From: an uncultured Clostridia bacterium
GTDB lineage: Bacteria; Bacillota; Clostridia; Oscillospirales; Acutalibacteraceae
NCBI GenBank assembly: GCA_944380675.1
Contig: CALWIH010000004.1
Span: forward strand, 1 to 59,890
DNA: 59,890 nt
Direction of reading: 5' to 3'
The notes beneath the pieces are model-generated. The model did not search any database. It was given only the letters and a program-made list of their open reading frames with translations, and was not told where the DNA came from. Both the position numbers and the translations under genes were made by a program. Below are positions 33,319 to 41,883 of the stretch, one piece after another; positions within the stretch are counted from its first letter, which is position 1; every line of letters begins with the position of its first letter.

Positions 33319-34218
33319 GTGAAAACAATCTTTCTCGTCAATCCCGCGGCCGGCAAGCAGGACCCGCGCGGGCGGACGCTGCCGCCGTTTCTCTCGTACT
33401 GGCGGGAACGGGGCGAGCCCTTTGAGACGCTGCTCACCGAAGCGCCCGGACACGCCGAGCGCCTCGTGCGGGAGCTGGGAGAGAGGGGAGAACCCCTGCG
33501 CGTTTTCGCCGTGGGCGGAGACGGCACGTTCCGCGAGGCCGCGGCCGGGGCGGCGGGGCAGCCGTCCGTTTCGCTCGGCATTATCCCGTGCGGCTCAGGG
33601 GATGATTTCGTGCGCAGCCTCGGCGGGCGGGAGCTTTTTCTCTCGCCGGAGCGCCAGCTCTCGGCGTCCCCGCGCCCGCTCGACCTCATCCTGACGGAGT
33701 ATGGCCCCGCCGCAGATATGTGCGCCATCGGCCTCGACGCCGCCGTGGCGTACCATATGGTGCGCTTCAAGCGGCTGCCGCTCGTGACAGGCTCGATGGC
33801 GTACAACCTCGCCCTCGTCAAGTGCTTTTTCGGGAAGCTAGGCTTTCCGATGGACGTCACAATCGACGGCGGGGAGCGCTTTTCCGGCAGCTTTATTTTC
33901 GCCCTCGCGGGGAACGGCCAGTATTACGGCGGCGGCTACCGCGGCGCTCCGCGCGCCGTTCCGGACGACGGCCTGCTCGATTTTGTCCTGATCCGCACGC
34001 CGGGGCGACTCAAGATCCTGCGGATGCTCTCCGCCTACAAGCGCGGCGAGCATTTGGACTCGCCCGCCTTCGCGCCGTACCTTGTCTACCGCCGCGGCAC
34101 GCGGATGGACGTCTCGTCCCGGCGCGAGGCGATTGCCACCTGCGACGGGGAGTGTGTGAAGACGCGCGAAATCTCGTTTTCGGTCAGCCCGAAGGCGTTC
34201 ATTTTTCTTCAGCCATGA
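33319..34218 (+). CDS. Diacylglycerol kinase family lipid kinase
   Basis: A protein of 299 aa. FLVNPAAGKQ at 4-13, the GGDGTFREAA loop near 68-77, IPCGSGDDFVRSL near 90-102 and the C-terminal DDGLLDFVLIR near 216-226 define the DAGK catalytic family. It phosphorylates a lipid such as diacylglycerol. GTG 33319 is chosen over GTG 33310, since GGAGGAGGG would overlap the latter. It follows the methyltransferase by 28 bases and ends before a strong terminator. Confidence 0.9.
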   Translation: MKTIFLVNPAAGKQDPRGRTLPPFLSYWRERGEPFETLLTEAPGHAERLVRELGERGEPLRVFAVGGDGTFREAAAGAAGQPSVSLGIIPCGSGDDFVRSLGGRELFLSPERQLSASPRPLDLILTEYGPAADMCAIGLDAAVAYHMVRFKRLPLVTGSMAYNLALVKCFFGKLGFPMDVTIDGGERFSGSFIFALAGNGQYYGGGYRGAPRAVPDDGLLDFVLIRTPGRLKILRMLSAYKRGEHLDSPAFAPYLVYRRGTRMDVSSRREAIATCDGECVKTREISFSVSPKAFIFLQP

Positions 34219-34263
34219 GCATTCCTGTTCAAATGCGGCGGGCTGAAATCACAGAAAATCATA

Positions 34264-34296
34264 AAAATGCCGGCCTCTCCAGGAGACCGGCATTTT
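34264..34296. terminator. Bidirectional terminator between lipid kinase and DeoR genes
   Basis: AAAATGCCGG / CCGGCATTTT forms a stem that can extend by a CTC/GAG block. Flanking A and T runs allow termination in both directions between the convergent genes. Confidence 0.85.
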
Positions 34297-34366
34297 CTCA
34301 TTTTTGATACAAATCAGGCGAGGCGCGGAAAAGAGACGATGGCGCATTCCGCGCTCCGGCGGCCGC

Positions 34367-35104
34367 TCAGGTGCACAGGATGAAGTTCTGATACCCGGCC
34401 AGCGCCGAAGGGATCCGGTCGGTCAGGACGGGATAATCCTCCAGATTCGCGACCTTGATCATCGTCACGACGCCGTACTTGCTGTGGTCCATCAAAAAGT
34501 ACGGCTGCGTGGAGTTCTTGAGCGCCAGAATCTTGATGGCGCGCTCGTTGATGTCGTGGTTGGTGATGCCCGACTGGATGCTGAAGCCGCTCGCGCCGAG
34601 GAAGCACTTGTTGAAGAAGAAGGTCTTCATGGTCGATTCCGTCAGCGAGCCGATGCACGAATTCGTCGTCAGCTTGATGGAGCCTCCGATCATGACGCAC
34701 GGGATTTCAAGCGATACAAGCTGGTTGATGTGCGCGATCCCGTTCGTGATGACGGTGATCTGCTTGCCGGCCAGATGGGGAATCATCCAGTATGTAGTGC
34801 TCGACGGATCGAGGAAGATCACGTCTCCGTCCTCCACATAGGTTGCCGCCTTCCTGGCGATGATCTCCTTCTCCTCCCGGTTGAGGTTCATCTTCGTCGA
34901 GATGTTCAGCTCCGTCGTCTTCTGCGGCAGGCGAACGCCGCCGCCGTGCAGCAGATGGATTTTCCCCTCGCTCTCCAGCTTGAGGAGGTCGCGGCGGAGT
35001 GTGGAGACGGAGATGCCGAGATATTTCATAAGCGAATCGGTGGAGGCGATTTCGTTCGTGGAAAGCAGCTCGAGTATTTTTTCCTGTCTGAGAGCAGGTA
35101 TCAT
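34367..35104 (-). CDS. DeoR-family transcriptional regulator
   Basis: A protein of 245 aa. An N-terminal DeoR helix-turn-helix (RQEKILELLSTNEIASTDSLMKYLGISVSTLRRDLLKLESEGKI, about 6-48) precedes the HGGGV linker and a DeoRC sugar-phosphate-sensing domain (IARKAATYVEDGDVIFLDPSSTTYWM near 82-107). GGAGGG lies 7 bases before the ATG. It faces the sugar transporter operon divergently, so it is very likely the local repressor responding to a phosphorylated intermediate of the pathway. It may also control itself. Confidence 0.92.
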   Translation of the reverse strand: MIPALRQEKILELLSTNEIASTDSLMKYLGISVSTLRRDLLKLESEGKIHLLHGGGVRLPQKTTELNISTKMNLNREEKEIIARKAATYVEDGDVIFLDPSSTTYWMIPHLAGKQITVITNGIAHINQLVSLEIPCVMIGGSIKLTTNSCIGSLTESTMKTFFFNKCFLGASGFSIQSGITNHDINERAIKILALKNSTQPYFLMDHSKYGVVTMIKVANLEDYPVLTDRIPSALAGYQNFILCT

Positions 35105-35144
35105 GGGTTCGCCCTCCTCACTATTCCTTTTACCTCTTTAGTTT

Positions 35145-35201
35145 ATCACATTGAGAACAAAAAAGGAAGATGCCGAAATGAATAAATGTGAACATATGTG
35201 A
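35145..35201. promoter_or_regulatory. Candidate DeoR operator repeats
   Basis: ATGTGA occurs at 35186-35191 and again at 35196-35201, exactly 10 bases (one helical turn) apart. An inverted copy, ATCACAT, is at 35145-35151, and a similar GTGTGA lies inside the downstream promoter spacer at 35366-35371. Repeats on one face of the helix are typical of DeoR-family operators. Confidence 0.45.
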
Positions 35202-35223
35202 TTTTATATGAATTCCAAATCGG

Positions 35224-35252
35224 TTGACTTTTTGTCGTCTATTTGCTAGAAT
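35224..35252 (+). promoter_or_regulatory. Upstream promoter P1 of the sugar transporter operon
   Basis: TTGACT (35224-35229), a 17-base spacer and TAGAAT (35247-35252). It would give a leader of about 175 bases. Confidence 0.6.
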
Positions 35253-35295
35253 TTTGATTTCATTTCCTTACAAAATGGTTGGAACAACGAAAAAA

Positions 35296-35314
35296 ATACG
35301 CAAGAATAGCGTAT
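35296..35314. promoter_or_regulatory. Inverted repeat between the two promoters
   Basis: ATACGC-AAGAATA-GCGTAT, a perfect 6-bp dyad with a 7-base centre, lies between P1 and P2. It may be a protein-binding site or a small leader hairpin. Confidence 0.4.
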
Positions 35315-35358
35315 CTTCAAATCGAATCAAATTTTTTCAAAAAAATTCAAAAAAACTC

Positions 35359-35387
35359 TTGCAAAGTGTGAAATAATTTGGTAACAT
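35359..35387 (+). promoter_or_regulatory. Proximal promoter P2 of the sugar transporter operon
   Basis: TTGCAA (35359-35364), a 17-base spacer containing GTGTGAAATAA, then TAACAT (35382-35387). The start site near 35394 lies about 42 bases before the ATG of the binding protein. Confidence 0.65.
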
Positions 35388-35435
35388 AATGACACAGGGA
35401 AAATACCCGAAAATAAAACAGGGAGGACTTCAGAA

Positions 35436-36791
35436 ATGAAAAAGAGAGCATCTGTATTGTTCCTTGCGGCTGCGATGGTTCTTGCGGCGTTCTCCGGTTG
35501 TTCCGACAACGGCACGGCTTCCACCGCTGCCAGCACCGGCGGCACGGCTTCCACCGCTTCCACTGCTGAGGGCGGCGAGGAGAGCCAGGCTGAGGAGAAC
35601 GGCGAGGTCGTCGAGCTCGAGTTCTGGGGCTGGTGGAGCTCCGAGGCCAGAAAGCCCGTCATCACGGAGATGGTTGAGAACTACAACGCTTCCCAGAGCA
35701 AGTACCATGTGACGTATGTCGATATCCCGTGGGGCGACATCTTCACGAAGAACATTGCTCAGATCGCCGCCGGTAACCCCTGCGACGTCATGGCGAACAG
35801 CATGGAGGAAGTTCGCTTCCGCGCCAGCGAGGATCAGGTCGAGTCCCTCGACGCGTATGTGACCGACGAGGAGAAGGCCGGCTTCTATGAGCAGTACATC
35901 GACGCCTGCACCGGCGACGACGGCTCCCTCTACGCGATTCCCTACTCCGTTGATACCCGTGCTATCTACTACAATAAGGATCACTTTGAAGAGGTTGGTA
36001 TTGATCCCGAGTCCATCGTCACCTGGGACGACCTGACCGAGGCTGCCTACAAGCTCGATGTCAAGGACGGCGACACCTACACCCGCGTCGGCTTCATGCC
36101 TCTGCTGGGCAACGGCGGCGTTGACACCTGGATCATCAATGCGAACGGCGGCGACGGCTGGTATGACCAGGAGACCCTCGAGCCCACCGTCAACACCGAC
36201 ACCAACAAGGCTGTCCTGAAGTGGATCAGAGGCGTCATCGATCACTACGGCCAGAACACCTATGACACCCTGTCCGCGGCGTTCTCCTCCGGCATGACCG
36301 ATCCCTTCGCTTCCGGCACGATGTCCATGCTGGTACATACGAGCGCTTATACGTCTAGCCTGACCCAGACGGCTCCCGACCTCAACTACGGTGTCATTCC
36401 GCTGCCGGAGTACACGGAGGGCAACGGCAACACCGTCAACGGCGGCGGCTTCGTTCTCGAGGTTCCGAAGGGCGCGAAGGATCCGGCTGCTTCCTATGAC
36501 TTCATCCGCTATGCCACGAGCTACGAGACCCAGGACTTCCTGGCCGTCAACATCGGCGACTTCTCCGCGAGATCTGACTTCGGCGACGACGCTGAATTCT
36601 TCCAGAACCCCATCAGCCAGGATCTGGCGAAGTGCCTCGAGGGCACCGTTACCGTTATCATCCCGAATGAGATCAAGGGTTACACCGACGTTATCAACCC
36701 GCTGATCGAAGAGGGCACCCTGGGCATCGTCGACACCGACACGGCTCTCGACAATGCGCAGAAGGCTTTCGAGGACTTCCTCCTCGGCTAA
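35436..36791 (+). CDS. Sugar ABC transporter substrate-binding lipoprotein
   Basis: A protein of 451 aa. A lipoprotein signal peptide (MKKRASVLFLAAAMVLAAFSGC, lipobox Cys at 22) is followed by a low-complexity Ser/Thr/Ala linker (23-50). A family 1 solute-binding fold follows (VELEFWGWWSSEARKPVITEMVENYNAS near 53-80, IPYSVDTRAIYYNKDHFEEVGI near 168-189). It captures oligosaccharides outside the membrane for the two permeases downstream. Codon use is shifted to GCT, GGT and ACC forms compared with neighbours, as for a highly expressed gene. Hairpins downstream may raise its mRNA level above that of the permeases. Confidence 0.94.
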   Translation: MKKRASVLFLAAAMVLAAFSGCSDNGTASTAASTGGTASTASTAEGGEESQAEENGEVVELEFWGWWSSEARKPVITEMVENYNASQSKYHVTYVDIPWGDIFTKNIAQIAAGNPCDVMANSMEEVRFRASEDQVESLDAYVTDEEKAGFYEQYIDACTGDDGSLYAIPYSVDTRAIYYNKDHFEEVGIDPESIVTWDDLTEAAYKLDVKDGDTYTRVGFMPLLGNGGVDTWIINANGGDGWYDQETLEPTVNTDTNKAVLKWIRGVIDHYGQNTYDTLSAAFSSGMTDPFASGTMSMLVHTSAYTSSLTQTAPDLNYGVIPLPEYTEGNGNTVNGGGFVLEVPKGAKDPAASYDFIRYATSYETQDFLAVNIGDFSARSDFGDDAEFFQNPISQDLAKCLEGTVTVIIPNEIKGYTDVINPLIEEGTLGIVDTDTALDNAQKAFEDFLLG

Positions 36792-36884
36792 TCTGAACTG
36801 TGTTCCCGCGTCTTACCATGGCTTTCGGCTCGGGTTTGCATGAGGGAAACCGAAGCGTTATCTGACCGGATAGCGTGATTTGAC

Positions 36885-36906
36885 GCTCAAATTCTCTGGT
36901 TTGAGC
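36885..36906 (+). other. Intercistronic stem-loop after the binding-protein gene
   Basis: GCTCAAA / TTTGAGC with an 8-base loop. With the hairpin at 36916 it fills the 187-base gap between the binding protein and permease genes; no small gene is seen there. Confidence 0.5.
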
Positions 36907-36915
36907 TTGGTAGTT

Positions 36916-36951
36916 GAAAGGGCTGTTGCGAGCAGACGCGACAGCCCTTTC
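36916..36951 (+). terminator. Partial terminator/processing hairpin before the permease genes
   Basis: An 11-bp stem GAAAGGGCTGT / ACAGCCCTTTC, extendable by GCG/CGC, is followed by only TTAC. It is likely to stop or slow part of the transcripts and protect the 3' end of the binding-protein mRNA, giving less permease than binding protein. Confidence 0.6.
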
Positions 36952-36978
36952 TTACAAAAGGAAAGGGGAGACGTCTGT

Positions 36979-37911
36979 ATGTTTTCAAAACTGATCACCG
37001 CACTCGGCGTGAAAACAAACAGAGGCAGAGAGACGGCGTACGGTTACGTCTTTGTTCTTCCGTGGCTTGTCGGCCTTCTCTGTTTCACCATCGGCCCGAT
37101 GATTTTCTCGTTCATCACCAGCTTCGCCGACTACAATATGCGGTCGGTTGAGTTCACCGGCTTGAACAACTACATCAAGATGTTCACGAGAGACCAGCTG
37201 TTCTGGAAGTCCTTCTACAACACGGTGATCTACTCCGTCATGAACATTCCGCTTGTCACCATCGGAGGCGTCATTGTTGCGGTGCTGCTGAACAAGACGA
37301 TCTTCGGCCTGCGCACCTTCCGCACGATCTACTATCTGCCCTCCATCATGGTCGGCGTCGGCACCTACTTTCTGTGGATGCTCATGCTCGATCCGTCCAA
37401 CGGCCTCGTGAACGTCATCCTCAAGGCGATCGGCATCCAGGGCCCCGCCTGGCTGACCGACCCGGCCTGGACGAAGCCCGCTATCGTCGTCATGCACCTG
37501 TGGGGCCTCGGCGGCCAGATGCTGCTGTACCTTGCCCGCCTGCAGAGCATCCCGAGCGACTACTATGAGGCGGCCAGCCTGGACGGCGCGAGCGCCTTCC
37601 AGAAGTTCTACAAGATTACCGTCCCGCTGATTTCTCCCATTATTTTCTATAACCTTGTCATCGGTATCATCGGTTCGTTCCAGGTCTTCCAGGAGGGCTA
37701 CATCTTCTCCGGAAACGGCTCCGGCAGCCCGGCAGGCTCCCTGCTGTTCTACAACCTGCTCGTCTGGAACAACGCGTTCAAGAACTTTGATACCGGTTAT
37801 GCCAACGCGATGTGCTGGTTCCTGTTCGCCGTCGTCATGATTCTCACGGTGATTGTCCAGAAATCGCAGAAGAAGTGGGTCTACTACGAGGAGGGTGACA
37901 ACGATGATTGA
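36979..37911 (+). CDS. Sugar ABC transporter permease 1 (MalF/UgpA type)
   Basis: A protein of 310 aa with six predicted membrane helices (first YGYVFVLPWLVGLLCFTIGPMIFSFITSF, about 23-51). The EAA loop, DYYEAASLDGASAFQKFYKITVPLISP near 194-220, contacts the ATPase. ATG 36979 has GGGGAG upstream. It overlaps permease 2 by 8 bases. No ATP-binding subunit gene is present; such importers usually share an MsmX-type ATPase encoded elsewhere. Confidence 0.94.
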   Translation: MFSKLITALGVKTNRGRETAYGYVFVLPWLVGLLCFTIGPMIFSFITSFADYNMRSVEFTGLNNYIKMFTRDQLFWKSFYNTVIYSVMNIPLVTIGGVIVAVLLNKTIFGLRTFRTIYYLPSIMVGVGTYFLWMLMLDPSNGLVNVILKAIGIQGPAWLTDPAWTKPAIVVMHLWGLGGQMLLYLARLQSIPSDYYEAASLDGASAFQKFYKITVPLISPIIFYNLVIGIIGSFQVFQEGYIFSGNGSGSPAGSLLFYNLLVWNNAFKNFDTGYANAMCWFLFAVVMILTVIVQKSQKKWVYYEEGDNDD

Positions 37912-38737
37912 GAAGAAAGTTACAGTCGGAAAAATCATCCTGTTTATCATTCTGCTCCTCGGCGCTCTGATCATCCTGTTCCCGATCGCGTGGATGATCA
38001 GTACCTCGCTCAAATCTCTGCCCGAGGTCGCGAAGTACCCGCCGACCCTCCTGCCGGAGCAGCCGATGTGGGAAAACTTCATCATCGCCTGGAACAAGGC
38101 GCCGTTCACCCAGTACACCATCAACACGCTGATCATCGTCTTCTTCAGCATCATCGGCGCGGTGCTCAGCAACTCCTTCGTGGCCTACGGCTTTGCGAAG
38201 ATTGACTTCAGAGGCAAGAAGTTCCTCTTCAAGATCGTTCTCGCGACGATGATGATCCCCGGCTTCATCACTCTCGTGCCGCAGTACGTCATCTACTCGA
38301 AGATCGGCTGGGTCGATACCTACCTGCCGCTCATCGTCCCGATCTTCTGCGCGAACGCCTTCCACATCTTCATGATGCGTCAGTTCTACCGTACGATCCC
38401 GAACGAGCTCATCGAGGCCGCGAAGGTCGACGGCGCCGGACACTTCTACATCTGGGGCAAGCTCATCATGCCGCTTGTCAAACCTGTTCTCGCCACCGTC
38501 GCCCTGATTGCGTTCAAGGGCGCCTGGGGCGACTTCCAGGGCCCCCTGCTCTATTTGAGCGATCGCAACAAGTACACCCTCCAGCTCGGCCTGCAGGTCT
38601 TCAAGGGCGAGGGCTATACGGAGTGGAACTACCTGATGGCGATCTCCTTCCTCTCCATGATCCCGATCCTGATCCTGTTCTTCTGCTTCCAGAATTACTT
38701 CATTCAGGGCATGAACACCAGCGGCGCCGTCAAATAA
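37904..38737 (+). CDS. Sugar ABC transporter permease 2 (MalG/UgpE type)
   Basis: A protein of 277 aa with six predicted membrane helices (first VGKIILFIILLLGALIILFPIAWMI). The EAA loop is NELIEAAKVDGAGHFYIWGKLIMPLVKP near 168-195. GAGGAGGG precedes the ATG, which lies inside the end of permease 1. Together they form the transmembrane channel of a CUT1-type carbohydrate importer. Confidence 0.94.
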   Translation: MIEKKVTVGKIILFIILLLGALIILFPIAWMISTSLKSLPEVAKYPPTLLPEQPMWENFIIAWNKAPFTQYTINTLIIVFFSIIGAVLSNSFVAYGFAKIDFRGKKFLFKIVLATMMIPGFITLVPQYVIYSKIGWVDTYLPLIVPIFCANAFHIFMMRQFYRTIPNELIEAAKVDGAGHFYIWGKLIMPLVKPVLATVALIAFKGAWGDFQGPLLYLSDRNKYTLQLGLQVFKGEGYTEWNYLMAISFLSMIPILILFFCFQNYFIQGMNTSGAVK

Positions 38738-38755
38738 GTACAGGAAGTGGAACCT

Positions 38756-39412
38756 ATGAAATCTGTCGGAATTATCCATACCACGCCCGCGACGATCGCG
38801 AGCCTCGGCGCTCTGGCGCAGGAGCTGCTCCCGGGGGTTCAGGTTGTGAACCTTCTCGACGACTCCATCCTCGGCGATATGCGGGACAACCACAACGTCG
38901 CCTTTGTCCGTGAGCGCTGGCTCTCCTACGCCGCCACGCTCGAGAAGCTCGGCGTGTCCGCCGTGCTGAGCGCGTGCTCCACGGTAGGCGAATTTGCCGA
39001 GGAGGCCGACAAGGCCCTCTCCGTGCGCGTCATGCGCATCGACGAGGCGATGGCCGAGGAGGCCGTCGCGCGCGGCAGCCGGATTGCCGTTTTCGCCACG
39101 CTGCGCTCCACGCTTGACCCCACGGTCCGGCTTGTCGAGCGCAAGGCGAAGGAGGCGGGCGTCGCGACCGAGATCGATACCGTCCTCGTCGAGGGCGCGT
39201 ACGACGCGCTCATGGCGGGCGACAAGGCGGCGCACGACGCGAAGATCGCGCAGGCCGTCTCCGAGCGTCTCGCCTCGGCGGACGTGCTCGTCCTCGCCCA
39301 GGCGTCGATGGCCAGCGCGCTCTCCTCTCTCGAGGGGGCGGGCGGCAAGGTGCTGACCAGTCCGCGCCTCGGCATGGAGCGTCTTGCCAAAGAGCTCGGA
39401 CTCGCGGACTGA
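38756..39412 (+). CDS. Aspartate/glutamate racemase-like protein
   Basis: A protein of 218 aa. The N-terminus SVGIIHTTPATIASLGAL and LSACSTVGEF near 71-80 (Cys near 74) match the Asp/Glu/hydantoin racemase superfamily. The second catalytic cysteine expected in the C-terminal lobe is absent: the block reads VLVLAQASMAS near 177-187, with Gln in its place. It therefore may not be a two-base amino-acid racemase. Its place between sugar permeases and a sugar kinase suggests action on a sugar or sugar acid; that is inference. ATG 38756 has AGGAAG upstream. Confidence 0.75.
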   Translation: MKSVGIIHTTPATIASLGALAQELLPGVQVVNLLDDSILGDMRDNHNVAFVRERWLSYAATLEKLGVSAVLSACSTVGEFAEEADKALSVRVMRIDEAMAEEAVARGSRIAVFATLRSTLDPTVRLVERKAKEAGVATEIDTVLVEGAYDALMAGDKAAHDAKIAQAVSERLASADVLVLAQASMASALSSLEGAGGKVLTSPRLGMERLAKELGLAD

Positions 39413-39423
39413 GGAGGCTTCCC

Positions 39424-40896
39424 ATGCAGGGTACGGTCATTTCCCTTGATATCGGGACGACCCATCTCAAGGCGGCTCTCTTCGACGGCAGCGGCGCCCT
39501 TCTCCGCCTGGAGAAGGAGCCGACGCCGTCGGTTCCCGGGGAAGGCGGGGCGGTGTACGACCCCGCCGCCTTCCGGGCGATTGTGCTTGGGCAGCTCGAA
39601 AGGCTGCTCGAGGCTTCGCCTTCGGTTCCTGCCGGCATCTGTGTGACCGGAATGGCGGAGGCCGGCCTTATTCTTGACAAAAAGACTGGCGAGCCGAAAT
39701 CGGAGCTGCTGCCGTGGTTTCATCCCGGCCCGCTCCCGCTCGCGGACGAGCTGTCCGCGGAGGAGTCCGACCGCCTGTTCCGCTCGACGGGGCTGCGCAG
39801 CAGCTTCAAGTACGGCATCTACAAGTACCGCTGGCTGCTTTCGCGCCTCGGCCTCGCGCCGGAGGGGACGATTTGGCTCTCCGTCTGCGATTACATTGTC
39901 TTCTGCCTGACGGGCGAGTACGTCACCGATCCCAGCTTCGCCGCGCGCACGTACGTCTACGACGTGCTGTCGGGGCGGTGGGACGCGGAGCGTCTCACCG
40001 CATACGGCCTTACCTGCGAGAATTTCCCGCGCGTGCTGCCCTCGGGCGCCCCCGCGGGGACGTTCCGCGGAATTCCCGTCGCGGCAGGCGGACATGACCA
40101 CGTCTGCGCGGCCTTCGGCCTTCTGTTCTCCGATCCGCGCGGCGTCTGCGACAGCGCGGGCACCTCCGAGACGTACGTCGGCCTCCTCCCGAGGGAAAAC
40201 CTCCGGGAGGGCTTCCCGCCCGAGAGCGGCCTGCTCTACGGCCCGTTTGTGGACGGCGGCTTCTTCTTCATGGGGAACGTGCCCTCCTCCGGCCACTCGG
40301 TCGAGTGGTTCCGCAAGCGCCTGCAGCTCTCGCCCGTGGAATACCGCGAGCTCGACGAGCGGACGGCGCGCCTATCCTCCGGCCCCACGGGGATTCTCTA
40401 TCTGCCGTACCTGACCGGCATGGGAGCGCCCTGGTACCGCCCGGAGCTGAAGGCCGCCCTTCTCGGCGTGAGCGAAGCGCACGACGGCACGCAGGTGCTC
40501 AAGGCAATCTTTGAAGGAATCCAATATCAGGCCAGATGGCTTCTTGAAATTCTGGAAAAGGCGCACGGCGTTTCGCCCGGGCGCATCATCTGTGCGGGCG
40601 GCTCCGTGAAGAACCGCCTGATGATGCAGATCAAGGCGGACGTCCTGAACCGCGAGGTGAGCATCCCCGCCCAGTCGGAGGCGACGCTCTCCGGCTGCGC
40701 CGCGCTTTTCCTGGAGCGGAGCCTCGGCCGGGACGCTGCGGCCGCCTTCCTTGCCGGCGCGGCGGCTGACAGCGAGAGCTATGCGCCTATTCCCGATGCC
40801 GCTTCAGAATATGCGGAGGAATACGTCCGCCGCTATCTTCCCGCGGTCAGAGCCGTGTCCGGGCTCTGGGAGGAGCATCCCGAACAAAAAAATTGA
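39424..40896 (+). CDS. FGGY-family carbohydrate kinase
   Basis: A protein of 490 aa. The N-terminal phosphate-binding motif VISLDIGTTHLKAALFDGSG is at 4-23. The substrate Asp is likely in AGGHDHVCAAFGLL near 221-234, and DSAGTSETYVGL near 243-254 and IICAGGSVKNRLMMQIKADVLN near 388-409 complete the ATPase fold. It resembles xylulose/ribulose/gluconate-type kinases, but the sugar cannot be told from sequence. GAGGAGG precedes the ATG. The aldolase gene follows, so kinase and aldolase may act in order. Confidence 0.9.
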   Translation: MQGTVISLDIGTTHLKAALFDGSGALLRLEKEPTPSVPGEGGAVYDPAAFRAIVLGQLERLLEASPSVPAGICVTGMAEAGLILDKKTGEPKSELLPWFHPGPLPLADELSAEESDRLFRSTGLRSSFKYGIYKYRWLLSRLGLAPEGTIWLSVCDYIVFCLTGEYVTDPSFAARTYVYDVLSGRWDAERLTAYGLTCENFPRVLPSGAPAGTFRGIPVAAGGHDHVCAAFGLLFSDPRGVCDSAGTSETYVGLLPRENLREGFPPESGLLYGPFVDGGFFFMGNVPSSGHSVEWFRKRLQLSPVEYRELDERTARLSSGPTGILYLPYLTGMGAPWYRPELKAALLGVSEAHDGTQVLKAIFEGIQYQARWLLEILEKAHGVSPGRIICAGGSVKNRLMMQIKADVLNREVSIPAQSEATLSGCAALFLERSLGRDAAAAFLAGAAADSESYAPIPDAASEYAEEYVRRYLPAVRAVSGLWEEHPEQKN

Positions 40897-40946
40897 CAGG
40901 GAGCCTTCCGGGGCGCCCTATCCGATATCACAGAAAGAGGGATTTT

Positions 40947-41834
40947 ATGAGCAACATTGTGAATTTGACCAGTCTGTTGAAGCACGCTGCGGAGAACCGG
41001 TACGCGGTCGGATCGTTTTCCGCCCGTTACACGAAGCTGATCCGCCCGATTATCGAGGCGGCGATGAACACCCATTCCCCCGTGATCGTTCAGCTCTCCG
41101 AGAAAGAGATCATCCGCCACAAGGTGGGCGCCAAGGAGTTCGCCGAGGAGTTCTATCGCGTGGTAGACGAACTTAACCCTCAGATTCCGATTGCTCTCCA
41201 TCTCGACCATACCAAGACCCTCTCCGTGATTCAGGAGGCCATCGACGTGGGCTTCACGTCCGTCATGATCGACGCCTCCGAGCTCTCCTTTGACGAGAAC
41301 GTCGCCGTCACCCAGAAGGTCGTTGCCATGGCGCATCCGAAGAACGTCACCGTCGAGGCTGAGCTCGGCAAGATCGGCACGACGGACTTCGTGGAAACCG
41401 ACGTCGACGAGGAGCTCTACACCGATCCCGAGGAAGCGAAGCGCTTCTGCGAGCTGACCGGCGTCGACGCGCTGGCCGTCTCCGTCGGCACGGCGCACGG
41501 CGTCTATACCGTCCGCCAGCCGAAGGTCGATTACGCCCGCCTCGAGGCCATCAACGCCCTGACCGACACCCCGCTCGTCCTGCACGGCGGCTCCGGCGTC
41601 CCGAGCGAGATGGTCGTGCGCGCCGCGCAGCTTCCGCAGGGCGGCGTCAGCAAGGTGAACATCGCGACCGACCTCGAGCTCGCCATGCTGGCCGTCGTGG
41701 GCCGCGAGGGCCACATGACGGAGGCCGAGCTCAACGCCTGCACGCCCGAGCAGATCGAGAAGTCGAGAGAGGCCGTCCGCGAGCTCGTCGAGCTCAAGAT
41801 CACCGACTACCTCCTCAGCCGCGACAAGGCTTAA
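40947..41834 (+). CDS. Class II fructose/tagatose-bisphosphate-type aldolase
   Basis: A protein of 295 aa. The zinc-site blocks IALHLDHTKTLSVIQEAIDVGFTSVMIDASELSFDENV (about 82-119), VGTAHGVY near 178-185 and LVLHGGSGVP near 210-219 define class II ketose-bisphosphate aldolases. The length and DASELSFDEN version fit the KbaY/GatY/IolJ side of the family as much as Fba. It would split a phosphorylated ketose to dihydroxyacetone phosphate plus an aldehyde. It may end the first transcription unit of the locus, as a promoter and dyad follow. Confidence 0.92.
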   Translation: MSNIVNLTSLLKHAAENRYAVGSFSARYTKLIRPIIEAAMNTHSPVIVQLSEKEIIRHKVGAKEFAEEFYRVVDELNPQIPIALHLDHTKTLSVIQEAIDVGFTSVMIDASELSFDENVAVTQKVVAMAHPKNVTVEAELGKIGTTDFVETDVDEELYTDPEEAKRFCELTGVDALAVSVGTAHGVYTVRQPKVDYARLEAINALTDTPLVLHGGSGVPSEMVVRAAQLPQGGVSKVNIATDLELAMLAVVGREGHMTEAELNACTPEQIEKSREAVRELVELKITDYLLSRDKA

Positions 41835-41839
41835 TCCAC

Positions 41840-41868
41840 CTTTACACGGGAAAGAAAACTCAGTAAAA
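41840..41868 (+). promoter_or_regulatory. Internal promoter before the first alpha-mannosidase
   Basis: TTTACA (41840-41845), a 17-base spacer and TAAAAT (41863-41868). The start near 41875 is followed at once by the large dyad at 41884. Confidence 0.6.
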
Positions 41869-41883
41869 TATGAAATGAATGGT

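Larger units (their letters stand above)
35105..35435. other. AT-rich divergent control region of the glycan locus
   Basis: This 331-base stretch has no gene. It is much more AT-rich than its surroundings and holds two plus-strand promoters, TGTGA-containing repeats and an inverted repeat, all listed separately. A weak minus-strand promoter for the DeoR gene (TTCCTT, 17 bases, TAAACT, about 35137-35165) is possible. Confidence 0.7.
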
